From assembly GCA_013396995.1 (NCBI GenBank), contig VWZP01009947.1, positions 1,565,437 through 1,629,436 on the forward strand: a stretch of 64,000 nt of DNA, in the 5' to 3' direction. Both the position numbers and the translations under genes were made by a program. The stretch comes from Dicaeum eximium. Lineage: Eukaryota > Chordata > Aves > Passeriformes > Dicaeidae. Shown in pieces: positions 22,859 through 36,031 of the stretch. The notes beneath the pieces were generated by a model. It worked only from the letters and a program-made list of their open reading frames with translations. It did not search any database and was not told where the DNA came from. Position 1 is the stretch's first letter. Each line of letters opens with the position of its first letter.

Positions 22859-24996
22859 ATCTTTTAAGTTTACTGAGTAACAAATTGGCCAAAGTCCTTC
22901 ACTGTGAGATTTCATTTGGACTTGTTTGTTTTCTTTCCACCACTGCTGTAAAAATGGTGCTCTGTTTATTGGAAAGGGCTCCTTTGAATCCTGATTGCAA
23001 GTTCAGGACTTCTCCCCCAAGATCACTACTGGACTGCAGGATGTTTGGAGTTGTCATTGCTAATGCCTCTTGCATAGGGTGGTTAGCAGCTGCATTCTGC
23101 AAGAGTAGTGCCAGCTTTATACTGTTACTTTCATGGAGCTGTGTCTTCCTGAAAAAAAGAAATCCCCAGGAGCAGGATGAGCTCCAGCCCTTGCAGTCCA
23201 TGTGCCTTTTCCCTCTGGGCCCATCCGTACATTACTTTCAGCAGTATTAAATGCAGGCAAATTATTTTTTTTTCTCAAATGACATCATGTAGATGTTATG
23301 GGAATTTTCTTTTACTCACCCAACACCAGTTAAAATCTCAACTTCCTCTGTGTGGTTTCAATTTTACTTTTAAATCTTTGAGGCGTGAGCTTGGTGATGA
23401 ATCAGCACCACGTGTGTTTTGGAAATGTTATGATGGCTTTGTGTGTAGGTGGTGGCAACGGGGAGCTCTTGTTTTTCTTATAGTGGGGAGTCAGATGAGA
23501 GGGAGTTGGGAAACATCACCTTGGAAAGGAAGAGCTGGGCTTGTTTTATTGCTGGAGCTGCTCTATGCCAGAAGTGTTGCAACGAGCTGATACCACACAC
23601 TCTAATGCCTTTTTAAAGCGTGGGTTTGTTTTTTTGTTTTTTTTTTTTTTTTTCTTTCACAGGGTGCACTTCTGTGTGAATGAGAGGATGGGAAAGCTGA
23701 GCCCTGAAAAGCACACCACAAAAGTCGAGTAAGCGAACAGAAACCTGAGCTGAGCCCCTGACATACAGTTCCCACTCTGAATAAGCTATGGAATATTGAA
23801 CAGAAAAAGAGGTTTGCCCAGAAAATACCAGGCAAGATAATGAAGGTCAGTCAGTCTGTTACCCGTGAGGAAGATATGCTGCCTGAGACAGGTTTTTCTG
23901 TTCCGGTAAAATAATGTGCCTGCAGAAACAATCCTGTCTGCAGTTTTGTGTATGGCTTCTGTGGGTTTCACTCATTTGTGTTGATATTGCAGCACATTAT
24001 GGTACAGTATGAGGGTGGGGGACTGTGTTTCTTGGCTTTTGCAAAGAGCAAGAAATGAAATGTTTAAAACAATTCCAAGAAGAGAGCAAAACAAATGAGT
24101 GTACAGGGAGTAACAGTAATAAGAGACTTAGGTTATGGTATTGAGATCCTGAATGGGAATAGCTTTGTTTATGCTGTTCTCTCTAAGTTATAATATACAA
24201 ATATTAATTAAGCCATACATCTTTATGAAGCATATGGATAATTTCCCCTTATTACAGAAGGTAATAACAAAGCATTAAGGGTTGTATTTTAAAGATGAAG
24301 AATCACATTAAAATTATATCTTAATAGAAAAATTTTGGTTAAAAAAATCACACGTTTTGGTCCATAGCCTCAACTTTTTTCTCAAGTTCAGTGTTTTTCT
24401 GAGTCCGTAGCAAGAACTGTACACTCAGTAGGTGCAGACTGCTAAGGAGGCAGAAAGAGCATTTAGGCAACTGAATACTGTCTTTGCCTTTGTTCCAGTG
24501 CCCACAAGAGTTGTTTTTACAGCTTTCTTCCTGATTTTTTTTTTTTTTCCATTTTGAGCACTAAATTCTAAACAATAAAATCAATCTGAAAATCTTCCTG
24601 CAAATTTCGGGTAAATATGTAATATGACTGCAGGGCAGGAAGTGTGTGCCTCAGACATATGTGACTGCGGGTGACATCCGTGACTTTTGCTCCAGGAAAG
24701 AGTCAGGAGAGCAGCAGGAAGAGCATTTTCAGCGGGTAGGTGACTGCTGTGTAGGGTGAGCAGTGGAATGGCTCATGCCCCAGAAATCACAGCTGGGGGT
24801 GAAGGTGGTCAGGGGTCGTTGCCTTAAAGGTCATTATGTTATTATGAAATGGTTGGAATAAACCCACTATTTGTAGGAATTGTGATTTATACCAAAGACT
24901 AAAGGAGAACAATGTTCTAGAGCCGGCTTGTGCTGGGCTGCGCAGGCAGGAGTGTGGGAGTGGGATGTGAGCCAGCAGAGGGCAACAGCCCGGAGC
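22859..24996. other. Intergenic DNA
   Basis: This is AT-rich unique sequence with long T-runs at 23636-23653 and 24538-24548. No gene or transposon was recognised. Confidence 0.5.
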
Positions 24997-24997
24997 G

Positions 24998-25209
24998 CCG
25001 CTGGCTCCTGCAGCATCCCTCCCGGAGCACATCCCGGGGAATGCTGGCCGCTGCTGGCTCCTGCAGCATCCCTCCCGGAGCACATCCCGGGGAATGCTGG
25101 CCGCCGCTGGCTCCTGCAGCATCCCTCCCGGAGCACATCCCGGGGAATGCTGGCCGCCGCTGGCTCCTGCAGCATCCCTCCCGGAGCACATCCCGGGGAA
25201 TGCTGGCCT
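24998..25209. repeat. 53-bp GC-rich minisatellite, 4 units
   Basis: GGCTCCTGCAGC recurs at 25003, 25056, 25109 and 25162, an exact 53-bp period. Each unit continues with ATCCCTCCCGGAGCACATCC and CGGGGAATGCTGG. Units are almost identical; the one difference seen is CTGCTGG versus CCGCTGG at the unit joint. Open frames of 90-150 codons across the array exist on both strands only because 53 is not divisible by 3 and the unit is stop-poor. Confidence 0.95.
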
Positions 25210-25687
25210 GGCTGCTCCAGCCCCTGCTCTGCCAGCCACGTGCTTTAGAAAACCGTGCTCCGATGGGAGTCTTTCATTGCTTCAGCTGCCAGAACATCGC
25301 TGCTTCCAGCTCTGAGAAGGTCCTTAGCTAGGAGGTCTCCCAGAGCATCCTTCTGAGCCTTGTGAGAACTTGGGTCGCTGTGAGCTGCTGTGGTAGGGAC
25401 ATTTTAGCTGCTGATTTGGTTTTGTTGCTGAATTCTAGTAGGGGCTGGGCAGCAGATACCCTCAGGACTTCTCTGCTGAGGCACCTCGATCTCCAGGTCC
25501 CATGGGAGCCAGTACCTGAGTACCACCTCCAAGTGACTGCAATTAGTCTTGGAGCTACTCCAGCAGATACCTTATATGGTGCTTTTCTTATATTAATATC
25601 CTTAGTGAACCTTTTCCAATAAAACATATGGTCTAAATACAGATCTGTCTAAACGAGTATCTACTTAATTAGGATGACAAAAGAAGT

Positions 25688-25780
25688 TTATTTGGAAGGG
25701 ACTTCTGGAGATGATCTGGTTCAAAGAACCCTCAAGGACCGATTTCAGGGTGAGATCAGTTTGGTCACTCAAAGATAAAT
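25688..25780 (-). mobile_element. Degenerate CR1-like fragment
   Basis: TTGGAAGGGACTTCTGGAGA followed by TGATCTGGTTCAAAGAACCC matches the general form of an avian CR1 3' end read in reverse complement. Only about 90 bases are recognisable, and the right part diverges from the CR1 form I know. Confidence 0.5.
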
Positions 25781-28300
25781 ATATATATTTAATATAGGCA
25801 TTAATAAAAATAAATATGTTTATATATATCAACATATATTTTTTTTTCTTAATATCTGTATCTCTAAAAAAAAAAACAGAATTAAAAATAATTTAGGCTG
25901 TGAAGATGCAGCTTTAGAAGCCTCTGTGAATGCAGTGTTTTATTTACACCTTTTCCAGCTCTTCAGTGCTGAAACCATAGATTTTTAAAGAAAGTTGATC
26001 AATAATTTCATGGAGGAGATTATCTAAACTAAGCAGGAGAGCTGCTAAGGATAGGAAATTGCTTGATATGGGTCTCTGGAGCCTGAACATTGGTATATAC
26101 CTGGAAACAGGTATGTACAGGGGAGTGAAGTGTTACTGAATTGTTGTTTGCACTGTGTTCAGCTGGATGATCCAGTGATTCAGGATTCTTGCAGTTTGCC
26201 TTGCAGAACTAGGAAGGAAAATATTCCAATTTGATGCCATTTGCTTTCTGCTGGGTTTTTGGGAGGCAAAGTGACCTTTCAGGCTTCTGCAGAGGCTGTG
26301 GAGATTGACAAGGTGTTGTCTGATTGTCTTGGGGCTCTTCACAGAATTAAATTCTCATAAGCACTTGGTGTCCTTTCCTTATAACCTCAGCATAAAACAG
26401 CTGCTGGATTTTGGGCCAGGAGAGAGTTTTGGATTGGATTGGTAGGGGTTGTTTTTATTCCCTCCCTTCATGCCACTTTTATGAAAGAAATTCTTGCTGC
26501 TGTGGAGACACTGGCAATGCTTTTCTCTCCCATCTCCCTGTGGCTCCTTGGAACTGGGGGCTTTGGTCTTTCACTGTAGATCTGAAGACTGTCAAAGGAT
26601 TCTGGAAAGGTTTTGATGGGCTGAGGGGTGGTGGGACTGGCTGGAACAGGTGTTTTGGGGACCTTTCTACTCTGAGAATTGGTTATATGGTTGTCAGTGA
26701 TGGAAGGTAGCTTATATGTAGGAATCATTTTTGACTACTTGAGACTAGGAGTTTTTGAAAGAGGCTGGAAAACTTCCACCCATCAGGTGTCACTAATTCC
26801 TTTTAGCTGAATGCTTTTTTGAGTCTTTGCACTTAAAAACAAGCAGGAAATTTTTGTCTTGGGGTTGTTACCAAGTCATGATTATTTTGCAAGGCTGCTG
26901 TAAAGATAATCTCTGATTACTGGAACATGCTTTTGTCCCACTCCAGCAAGGACTATTCACTGGTTTGCTCTTGTCACTGTACATTTCAGGATTTGTAAAT
27001 CCAGTGGTACACAAGCCTGTGGGACAAAACATATAAGAAGGTATTGCTGGTTTGGTTCAGTTTAGGTGCTTAGCTCCCAGGCTGACTGGAGTGAGATGTA
27101 AATTTTTAAAGTGAAAGCCTAATATTTTGTTATTGAAAAACTTTGTATTAATAAAAATACACAGACACTTTGCAGTGGTTTCAGGACTGGCTCTTGTATC
27201 TGGACTTTTTATGTTTACTGAGGGATTTACTCAGAGGAAACAAGCTCTAGCCCTCATTTCCGAGGTAAATTCTACCATTTATGTAGTTCCTTTTTCTCTG
27301 GTTTGAGCTTGTGTCTTGCAGTTTTGCATGTTGTGCATCAACAGCGTAAGACTGGACACGGGAAAGTACTTGAGGATCTGGATGTTTTAAACTGATAGTT
27401 TAACAGGATTCTCTAGGGAAAAAAAAAAGATTTTTGCCTGAATTCTGTGTGAGGTTTGATTTCATGGCTTTATCTATATTTCTTCTGTTTATGGGTAGGC
27501 TGCCAAATGGTGCTTAAATAGCAGGACTCCCATATGTCTTTGATAAAGTCCTTTAAGTTTCAGGTGTGTTAAGTTTTCTTACCTGAAAAATTAGGGTGAT
27601 TGAGTAGTTAAGATTCTCAACAAGCTTTTGAATCCCTCCTGTGGAAGGTACAATAGCATCTGTTCAATCATTGCTGGTAGGTTTTAAAAAGATGTATGAA
27701 GCTTGGGCTGAGGGCTTGGCTTGAGGAGAAACACACAAGAGGGGGGTAATTTTATTTATAAAAGAGATGAAATGGCATCTTCCAAGAGAAATCTCTTGAT
27801 ACTTCTAGTTATCTCTTCCTTTTGCACAAGAACATTTTGTGAATGGATGAGTAATGAAGAAGAAAAATGTTTCTAGTCTTTAATACAATTAACCTCTAAG
27901 GCCTCACTGGTGCAAAATACAACTGAAAAATTATTTTAATAAAATGAGGGAGGGAAAAGATTTGTCTAGAACTCTGTGCATTTGTATCAATTGGAGTAAA
28001 AATGACAAATGTAATTTAGTTCAGTGCTGTAGGCTAAATAGCACCTGCAGTTGAGAAGGACCCATATTGCCTGTGCAGGATGTATTTGACCTGAGAGATT
28101 GCACAAAGGACAGGAAGGTTTTGATAAATCGGGGAACTGGAGGTAAGATCCTGCTTTCTGCGGTGCGACTGGGGAGACTTAGGAGGGCTGGGACCCTCTC
28201 CTTCCTCCCCATCACCGCTCCTCTGCTGCGCTGCCCTGTGCGCGGGCTTGACATCGGCACTGGGGCTGTTCAGCCACTAAAACTTTCGTCCAGCCCGTGG
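25781..28300. other. Intergenic DNA upstream of the KLHL3 CpG island
   Basis: This is AT-rich sequence with an (AT)-rich tract at 25780-25870. No coding exon was recognised. A good splice-donor match (GGAG/GTAAGA, exon end at 28142) lies just before the CpG island and could belong to an alternative noncoding first exon, but nothing else supports it. Confidence 0.45.
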
Positions 28301-28329
28301 ATCGCAGGGATTGAAGCAGCTTTGGGCCA

Positions 28330-29000
28330 CACGGAGGGCAGCGGCGGTGCCGTTCGGGCGGAGGGAGGGAGGGAGGGATGGATGCGGGGCCGGCGCTGCC
28401 CGTCCCGCTCGGCCCGGGGCTGCCCCTGCGCTGTTCCGGCGCTCTGGGGGCGGTGCGGGGCGGTGCGGGGCGGTGCTGCCGTTGCCCGGAGACGCTNNNN
28501 NNNNNNNNNNNNNNNNNNNNNNNNNNNNNNNNNNNNNNNNNNNNNNNNNNNNNNNNNNNNNNNNNNNNNNNNNNNNNNNNNNNNNNNNNNNNNNNNNNNN
28601 NNNNNNNNNNNNNNNNNNNNNNNNNNNNNNNNNNNNNNNNNNNNNNNNNNNNNNNNNNNNNNNNNNNNNNNNNNNNNNNNNNNNNNNNNNNNNNNNNNNN
28701 NNNNNNNNNNNNNNNNNNNNNNNNNNNNNNNNNNNNNNNNNNNNNNNNNCTGCCCCGCCGGCACAATGTGCTGGGCTTGTGTGTGCCCTGCCTGCGCCTG
28801 GAACCTCAGGCAGCCGACTTCGGCATTCCAAGACTGACTCGGTGATATTCGCTGCTTTTTTGAGTCACGAGTGAAAATCCGTGACGGCCGTGGATCCTTT
28901 GGGGGCCGGTTTTCGTGTGGAATACGGCGCTGTGCGGTGTTAGGGCAGCGCAGGGCATCCCGCGTCTCCCTCGCACGGTAGCCCGGCCGTATAGACTTTA
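28330..29000 (+). promoter_or_regulatory. CpG island, likely KLHL3 promoter and first exon
   Basis: A sharp rise in G+C and CpG starts near 28330, continues through the unsequenced gap and fades near 29000. It includes a short CGGTGCGGGG tandem repeat (about 28451-28475). It is the only CpG island between HNRNPA0 and the first visible KLHL3 coding exon, in the expected position and orientation. The first coding exon should end two bases into a codon and encode only about five residues. I do not find it in the visible flanks, so it may lie in the gap. Confidence 0.65.
28497..28749. other. Assembly gap (253 N)
   Basis: This run of undetermined bases lies in the centre of the CpG island. Open frames crossing it are meaningless. 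High GC probably caused the loss. Confidence 1.
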
Positions 29001-32000
29001 TTCCCTGCCAAGCAGCTGTTTTGCTCCAAAACCTGCGTGAAAAGGTGTTTATCGAGTCGACCTAATGTGCACTGAACCCATAAAAGATATTATTGCTGTG
29101 CAGGGACCTCGTGGATGCCAGAGAGATGTTCAGTGTTTTGGCTCTGCCCTCATTACTCACCTCTGTCAGGTGCCTTTTGCACACCAGGAGCTACTTGTGC
29201 TTCTTCAAAGAAAACATTAAACTGGTCTGGGTTTTTTACAATATTTTTTTAAGAACAGGATATGCCGAGTGCTTCCCTTTGTGCTGGTGACCTTGCAGGG
29301 GCTGGGGGAACAGAGAGGGGGCTTGACCTGCTGGTAAGACTAAATGTCAGGGCTTGACAGGAGTTTTGTTTAAATATGATACATTAGAAAACTAAGCTGG
29401 AGTCAACCCCCAAATTCTGGAAATTTTCTTTCTGTTGAGGGAAAACATTCACAGCAGTCTGTGGGAGTTGTTTTCCAAGCTCCAAAGGGCAGCTTGCTAC
29501 CCTTCTGTGACTCAAGGGTTGCAATTGTTTGTGTATTTAATGTGCAAAACCTTTCATCCTGCCACATTTCTCATTGTAGGGCTTCTGCTTCCCTTAATGG
29601 TGTGAACAGTCACCTCTGAATATTAATCCAAATATTAATTTCAAGTGCCTTGAAATCTTAGTTTGTCATGCTAGATGCCAGCTCATGGAATGGGATGTCC
29701 TTTTTTTTTTTCCCTTTATTTGTATAAATGAGCCTGTGTTTGAGGAAGTGGAACAGAGCTGTTTTGATACCCCAGGCTGGGATCATCCTTGGCACAGTTG
29801 TTTGTTACGTTTTTTTTCATGGCTACCAGCAATGGTCTCATTTTGACTGGGGGCCTTTTTCTGGGGATACACCAGTAAAAAAGCCACTGGGAGAATACCT
29901 GGGCTGTTTTACCTTATCCTGTTTTTCCCAGACCATCTGTTTTTAGGGCATGAAGGAGTATCCCCGTCAGCACGTTCTCTGCCCTCTGGAAGTGAGGAAT
30001 GACTACCCAAAGGGCTGCTTTCATTCCTGGTTTTCGGGAGGAGGGAGCCGATCCTGAACTGCTCGTGGGCAGTAATGATGTGGGGTTTGACTCTTGGCAA
30101 GAAAAGCTGGAAATATTCACTTGCTTTCTGGTTCGAAAGGGCACAGTGTGTGGGGCTGTGCTGGGGCTGCTTTGGCTGCTCAGAGCAAGCCCTGGGAGGA
30201 GGGAGGTGCTCAAAAATGACCTTGGTTGGCGAGCACCGTGGGCTCAGTCTGTGCTTTTGTCCCAAATTTCAGCTCAGATCTGTGTCGGGCAGATTGGTCC
30301 TCAAATTTTACACTTGGCACTTTCATTATGACAGAGTTCCCAATGGTTTTTAATATTATTGCATTTTCCATTTTCGTAGTCAGTGAGGATCTGTGTTGTT
30401 GGTGCTCACTTCACCTCTGACTCTGGTCCCAAGCCTGCCCAGACTCAAATATCCTGTTAACTTGCACACCCAGGATGTTCCGTGGTATCATGTGCCCATG
30501 TCATTGCACATGAGCAGAAGCACCAGGGGGCAAGGGAGATTTAACCTGAAACATTCACATGTGGCAATAAAATATTTCAGAATCCGGCTTTTCTTTTACT
30601 GTGCTGATAGTAAAATGATGTGACTTTATTTTATAGAGAGATTGTGTAAGGCTTACAGTTAGGCATGATACTCTGGTTCTGAATTTGCAAGGTGATTTTG
30701 AGTTTGAATAGGAAAAAAAACCCCTCTGGAATGTTTTTTTTTTTGTTAAAATATTAAAACACCTGTGGCTTTATATTTGAGTGAAGGCAGTCTGTGGTAT
30801 CTGTTTGAGAAATACAATATTTGCCTTTGAAAGCAAATGGTATTTTCATATTTGAGTTATTTTGTGTTGTTTCCATTAGTGTCAGCAAAGACTTTTCTTC
30901 TCACTAGTTCCCAAAGACCTCTTTCTCCCTGAGGTCTCCTTTGATATGAATACCCTTTTATGGATCTGCTGTATGCCAACTGTGTGTTTTCCTAAGCTAA
31001 TGTCTCCATGTTGATGTAGGCACTGAAAAAAATCAGCAAAATAGGAAAATAATAGTGCTATTAAAAGAAAAATAATCCTTTTCGTTATGCTGCCTCCCAT
31101 ATGTTTTAATGATAATGCATTTCTCTGAAATCCTCTCAAAACCCAGTTCAATATGTGGATCCCTTCAGTCACAATTTTTAAAATGCCTTTGCATGTATCT
31201 AAAGACAAATTCAGAAATTGAGATTTTTATAACTATGCCATTACACTGATATGTTTTCCTAACTGTGTCTGCCTGACTAGAGGAATAAAACTATTGGGCA
31301 TAATGTATTTGTCCTGTGATTTGGGGTCTTAATTCTAAACAGAGAATTAGGCCACTTAAAATAAAATGATTTTTCATTGTGCTTAGACTAAAACTAATAT
31401 TGGTCTTGTAGAGGTATTAAAGTTTCAAAGATTGCTAACTGCTATTGGGCACCTGTCAGGTTTTTAGATCAGAGTGATGTCAAACCTCTCAGGAACTGCA
31501 GATTAACATTTTCTGGTGATGATTCTTACATATCCCACAAAGAAGCTCCACAGGCTTTGGAAATTTGTGGTTGGCAGGCACTTGTGAGTTAATACAGGGA
31601 TAAGAAGCTGCTGCAGAGGTGCTGGGCTGCCCATGCAGGACACTGAGCCCGGCTGAGTGTGTGGTGTTGGAGCCCTGCAGTGTGAGGGATGGAGCAGAGA
31701 GCAGAGCTCAGCCTGTGTGCTTGAGCAGGAGAGGAGAGCAGCCCCAGAGACCCCCCAGGGATGCACAGTGGGATGGGGCTGGGCTGGACGTGTCTGGTGT
31801 CCCATCACCTCCCCAGCCTGAGAGCCTGGAGCAGGGAGAGCTCCGTGGTGTTCATGTTGGGTTAGGAGCTGAGCCTGGAGGCTCTTCTCCCAGAAACATG
31901 AGCAGAAACTTGTCCTCCTGTGCTCTGAAGGAGACTGCATTTGAGATCTGCCCTTCCTTCAGGGTGAACTCCTGGCTCCCATAAAGCCACTGTTAGAATT

Positions 32001-35000
32001 GGATTTGGCAGAGCTGGGATTTTTGTTCCTGGGGTTTACCAGCTCTCTGCACGGCAATAATCTTGCCAGGGGACAGTTTATCTCTAAGGAAGGCTTTTAT
32101 TCTTTCACATAATCTACAAAGACATCTGTAATTATTGCTGGTAACTAAGGCAACCCAACTTTATGGTTGGTACATGCAGGCAGCAGAATGGTGGGTTGTG
32201 GGTTTTTAAAATACATTTCTGTCAGCTGGGTGGTGGCCACACTCGGGCAGGAGCTGGGCTGTGAACCCTGGCAACCTGAGCCCAGCTCTGCTGGGGGTCC
32301 TGGAGAGGAGGAACATGGTGTCAACAGGGTGGTGATTAGCTTCAGTGGGTTAATTGGCGACCCTCAGATAGGGGTTCATTTGTTCTACTTGGGGACATCA
32401 TGGAAAGGCCACGCTGGAGGGGGCAGTGGGGTTGGCAGTGTCTGAAACTAAAAGCCTCTCTGCTCATTTTAGGAGCATCCTGCTGTGTCTGTAAAGAGGA
32501 TGTTCATCTGGCCCAGGGAAATTAAATCATTTGTCCATTCACTCAGTGCACGGCCTCGGATAGCCCAGGAATAGAACAAATTGCTCCTGGCAGCTGGCTC
32601 ACGAGTCCTGCTGCTGCAGTAGGACATAGCTGGGCAAACGTGGGGGCAGTGTCCCTGTGCTCATGGGGTGCAGGGGCTCTGGCATGTCCAGTTGGTCTTG
32701 GCTGGTATCTTTGATCAGAGGACTCCATTCCTCCTTTGCTTTAATCCATTAAAATAACAACAGTGTAATAAATGTAATAATTCTTAGCCTTGCGGGGGGA
32801 CAAATCTCAGAAAAGGCTGTGAAATGTAATGGTTTGGTCTTCTCAGGGGCAGCTTTTGTTTTCTGTCAGGGTGCATTTGCTTGGAGCATTCAGGTTCTTG
32901 CATTTTTATGTTGGAAATGTGTCAGTGATCTCTCGGAGTATGTGCATGGAAGTGTAAAATATCTCTCCCAGATAAAATCATCCTCTATCTGTTACTGGAA
33001 CACAATTCTGTGGTAGCTGAATCAGTCTTAGAGATGAGTTAAAGGCTCTTAGCCATAAATTCTTCGAATTTGTTTATTTGAAATGAGTTACTTGGAAGAA
33101 ACTGTAAATAGCGTATATTGATATTTCTTGAAACAAGTTTTTTACCAGACAATCCGCAGTATTTTCTCATGGTAAGTTTCATTTTGTCTTTGGCAAATTC
33201 TGGAATCTGCCTCTTTTAATTAAGCTGAGGATGTCTCTTAGGATGTTTTTTAAAAACTTACCTTTCCTGCTTTTTAGGAAGAGCTGATTGTTCTTCTTCC
33301 AAAATCCTGAAGCAAGTTTCTTTGCTTTTAAAATACACAGACAAATGTTGGTGGAGTTGAGGCTTTATGCAGGCTTGACATTTGACCTGACATTTACTTT
33401 GGTGTTCAGTGAAACTTGCTGTGTTCTTTGAATTGTATCTTTTGCCAGCAGAATAGTTTGAACATCTTTGGTCTCTGGCACTGGAGAGCTAATAAATAAA
33501 TCTCAGCAGTGTGCTTGTTCTTATTAAAGAGCCCCCATGATTTCTGTGTGCATGGCTTGATTTTGGGTCTGTGAGGTGTTTGTGAGGCTGCCCAGGGCAG
33601 TGTCCTGTGGAGATCCAGCTGTCCTGCCCCAGGAGCAATGGGAGGGGCTCTCCCTAATGCTTCCTTTTGGTTTCACTTTCTTTTAAAATTTTTTTCTTTT
33701 TTGTTTACTTTGCTTGCTTCCTGTACGTGTTCTGCCTTTGGAGCCTGAAAGCTTCCATGAAGTCACTCGCACTTCCAGAGCCTTTTTTTTCCCTTCTTGG
33801 CTCAGTCATCCCACATGGGCAGGTTCAGCTGTTTAAAAATCAAAGGTTTATGCTGGGGTGTTGAAAGCTGTGGTCAAACTTCACCTGGCCTAAAGTTTCG
33901 GTGAGGGCTTTTGACAGACACAGCACTGAGGCTCAGCTGGATTTGGCCGTGCCCCTGGAGCAAGGAGGCTTCACACTGGAGTGTGCAGGGCTGGGGAAGA
34001 GCCAAGTGCCAGCACAGCCCATGGCCATGAACACCTCTGGCAGTATGTGTGGCACAGAATGAGTTCAGCTTTCTTCAGGGATAAAAAAGCTGTTTGTGCT
34101 GTTGCCTGGTACCAGTCCCTTGAATACTGAACATTTAACACGAGGGATTCTCCTTTCTGATTTTTCTTCTTTTAATCCAGCCATGCTAAGCTAATTGGAT
34201 GATGGCTGTAATGGAGTCTAGGAAGTTGTCTCTCTCACTGGGACATGTGCTGAGTGATGTTGTGCTCAGCCTTGTGGCTTCACTTATTACTGAAAATATT
34301 TCACTCGCTCAGCAAACTGAAAGAGTTGGACTTGGCTGTTTTTTGGCATTACCCTTTGTCTCAGGCACAAAGCTGGAGGCTGCTCAGTATGCAGGCCTGG
34401 ATTTGAGCTGTGTGCAGCTTGGCTGCTGCTCAGCCTCTTGCCTCTTGAGGAAGGACAGTGCAGCCCACCACAGACTGCTGGGGGGACAGAGAGCTTCGTG
34501 TGTGTCAAGGGACACGGTGATGGTGACAGCCACTGCTTGGGGGCAGGCAGTAATGCCAGGGGAGTAATGCCAGGGCAGGATGTAGTGTTAGCCAGGGCTT
34601 CACACTGTCAGGGGGCTGTAAATAGTGAATGATGTGTTTTTCAAAGTGAAAGTCAATGAGTGTAAGTGTGTGGGTAAATAGATGTATATGTGCCTGCATA
34701 CACACCTTGACAGAAGCTGATGGGGAGTTCTAGGAAGGATCCTTCCACACTTCCCTGCTCTGTGTCCTCTTTCAGACATCATCTTCTGGCCACCAGAGAG
34801 CCAGGATGCTGGGCTGTGCAGACTGCTGGTTTAGCCTGATTCAGCCTTTTTTATCATACCAGCCCAACTAAGAAAGGTGATAGGGTGGAGGGGACAAAGG
34901 TGAAGGAGACTGTCCTTTGGAAGGAAAACTCTGAGAAGGTCTCCAGCCAGGCACATGGGGTGATGGGGTTGCCTCCTGAGATCTGCCATCCCCTTGGAGT

Positions 35001-35914
35001 TGGCAAGGACAACCCTCCTTGCCTTGTCCTGTTTGCCTTTGCCTGCCAGGGGTTTGAGGGGTGAGCCATGGATGTGAGCAGAACAGGGACCTGCCTCAAA
35101 GTGCTGCTCCTTTGACAGGTGGGAGCCTTCAGCTCTGGGTGATTTCACAGGCTTTCAGATCAGGGAGGTAGAGATATTGACCCACTGTCAATTGTGTGTG
35201 AAGAGCCAATGCTCCCAGCACAGTAATGAGGACAGGGATGTGCCTCAGGCACCTGTTGGCCTGGTTAAACACAGCCCATAGCTGCGTGCCTCTGGTTTGA
35301 CATGACCTGTGTAGCTAGTGGTTGTGGCAGGAAGGTTTAACAAGTCATTCCATGTGTTTCAGTGGCAATAAATGGACTATTTCTGAAATGGGAAGTGGCT
35401 TCAGTAAAGCTTTGAAAGCTGTGCAGGGAGCTTTAATAGCCCTTTTCTACTTGCCTCTGAAGAAGATACAAGTCATGTATTGTGTGGTTGCCTTTTTCAA
35501 ATGGGACATTGAAGGCTAAACTTGTTTTTGTCAGTATGAATGTTAAAAAAAAAATCCATGGTACTCTTGTAGTTCCCAGTGCTGAAGTCTATTTCTATTC
35601 AGCAAGACAATTATGTTCTGGCTTGAATTTCAGCTTACACTCCTTTCCTGGCCTGAAGCCTTTAAGACTGGGCTTTGTCTTCAGGTGTTTGGCACTTTTT
35701 TTCTTCCCTGCTGGCTGAAATGCGGGCTGAGTTGGCTTTCAACATCCATGCAGAAGTAGCTGCATTTTTTGATGCACTTCATGTGGAGAACCTAAACTGA
35801 CTAACTGACTTGTAACTCCATGCTCAATACCCTGTGCTGCAGTTTTAGGATGCTTGTTTTTTAAAGTGCTATTGACCAAAACTTTCTACTCCTTTTTTTT
35901 GTCCCTGTTTTTAG
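29001..35914 (+). other. KLHL3 intron 1 (inferred)
   Basis: This is the stretch between the CpG island and the first visible coding exon. It is unique sequence with several GC-richer patches (for example 31600-31960 and 34360-34600). No transposon or exon was recognised. The intron ends with a strong pyrimidine tract and TTTTTAG at 35914. Confidence 0.55.
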
Positions 35915-36031
35915 CATTAAGCAGAGTTCCCGTTCCTCTGAGGCAGCTGAAGATGAAAAGGACCAGCGTACAGTGACAGTCAATCCCTCTCACATGAGAA
36001 AGGCTTTCAAGGTCATGAATGAATTACGGAG
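35915..36031 (+). CDS. KLHL3: KLHL3 coding exon 2: N-terminal segment and start of the BTB fold
   Basis: KLHL3 is the substrate adaptor of a CUL3-RING ubiquitin ligase that targets WNK kinases and so controls renal NaCl transport through the NCC cotransporter. This exon contributes 1 base + 38 codons + 2 bases. It reads IKQSSRSSEAAEDEKDQRTV and then TVNPSHMRKAFKVMNELR, very close to the human N-terminus (VKLSSQ..., DEKNQRTITVNP). The acceptor is TTTTTAG/C and the donor GGAG/GTACTT. Because the exon starts one base before the Ile codon, the missing exon 1 must end two bases into a codon, which fits the human start MEGES (Ser split TC/N). A second in-frame-compatible AG at about 35947 (GAGGCAG/CTG) exists, but the phase and pyrimidine tract favour 35914. 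Confidence 0.95.

Noticed and set aside
24787..25331. Open frames of 90-150 codons with repeated Cys/Gly/Pro blocks
   Set aside because: They are produced by the 4 x 53-bp minisatellite, which is read in every frame on both strands.
28067..28874. Open frames crossing the 253-N gap
   Set aside because: More than 80 residues are undetermined, so the apparent length is an artefact.
35940..35948. Alternative acceptor of KLHL3 exon 2 (GAGGCAG/CTGAAG)
   Set aside because: The upstream AG at 35914 has the long pyrimidine tract, and its reading frame aligns with the human residues VKLSSQ, so the later AG is unlikely to be used.
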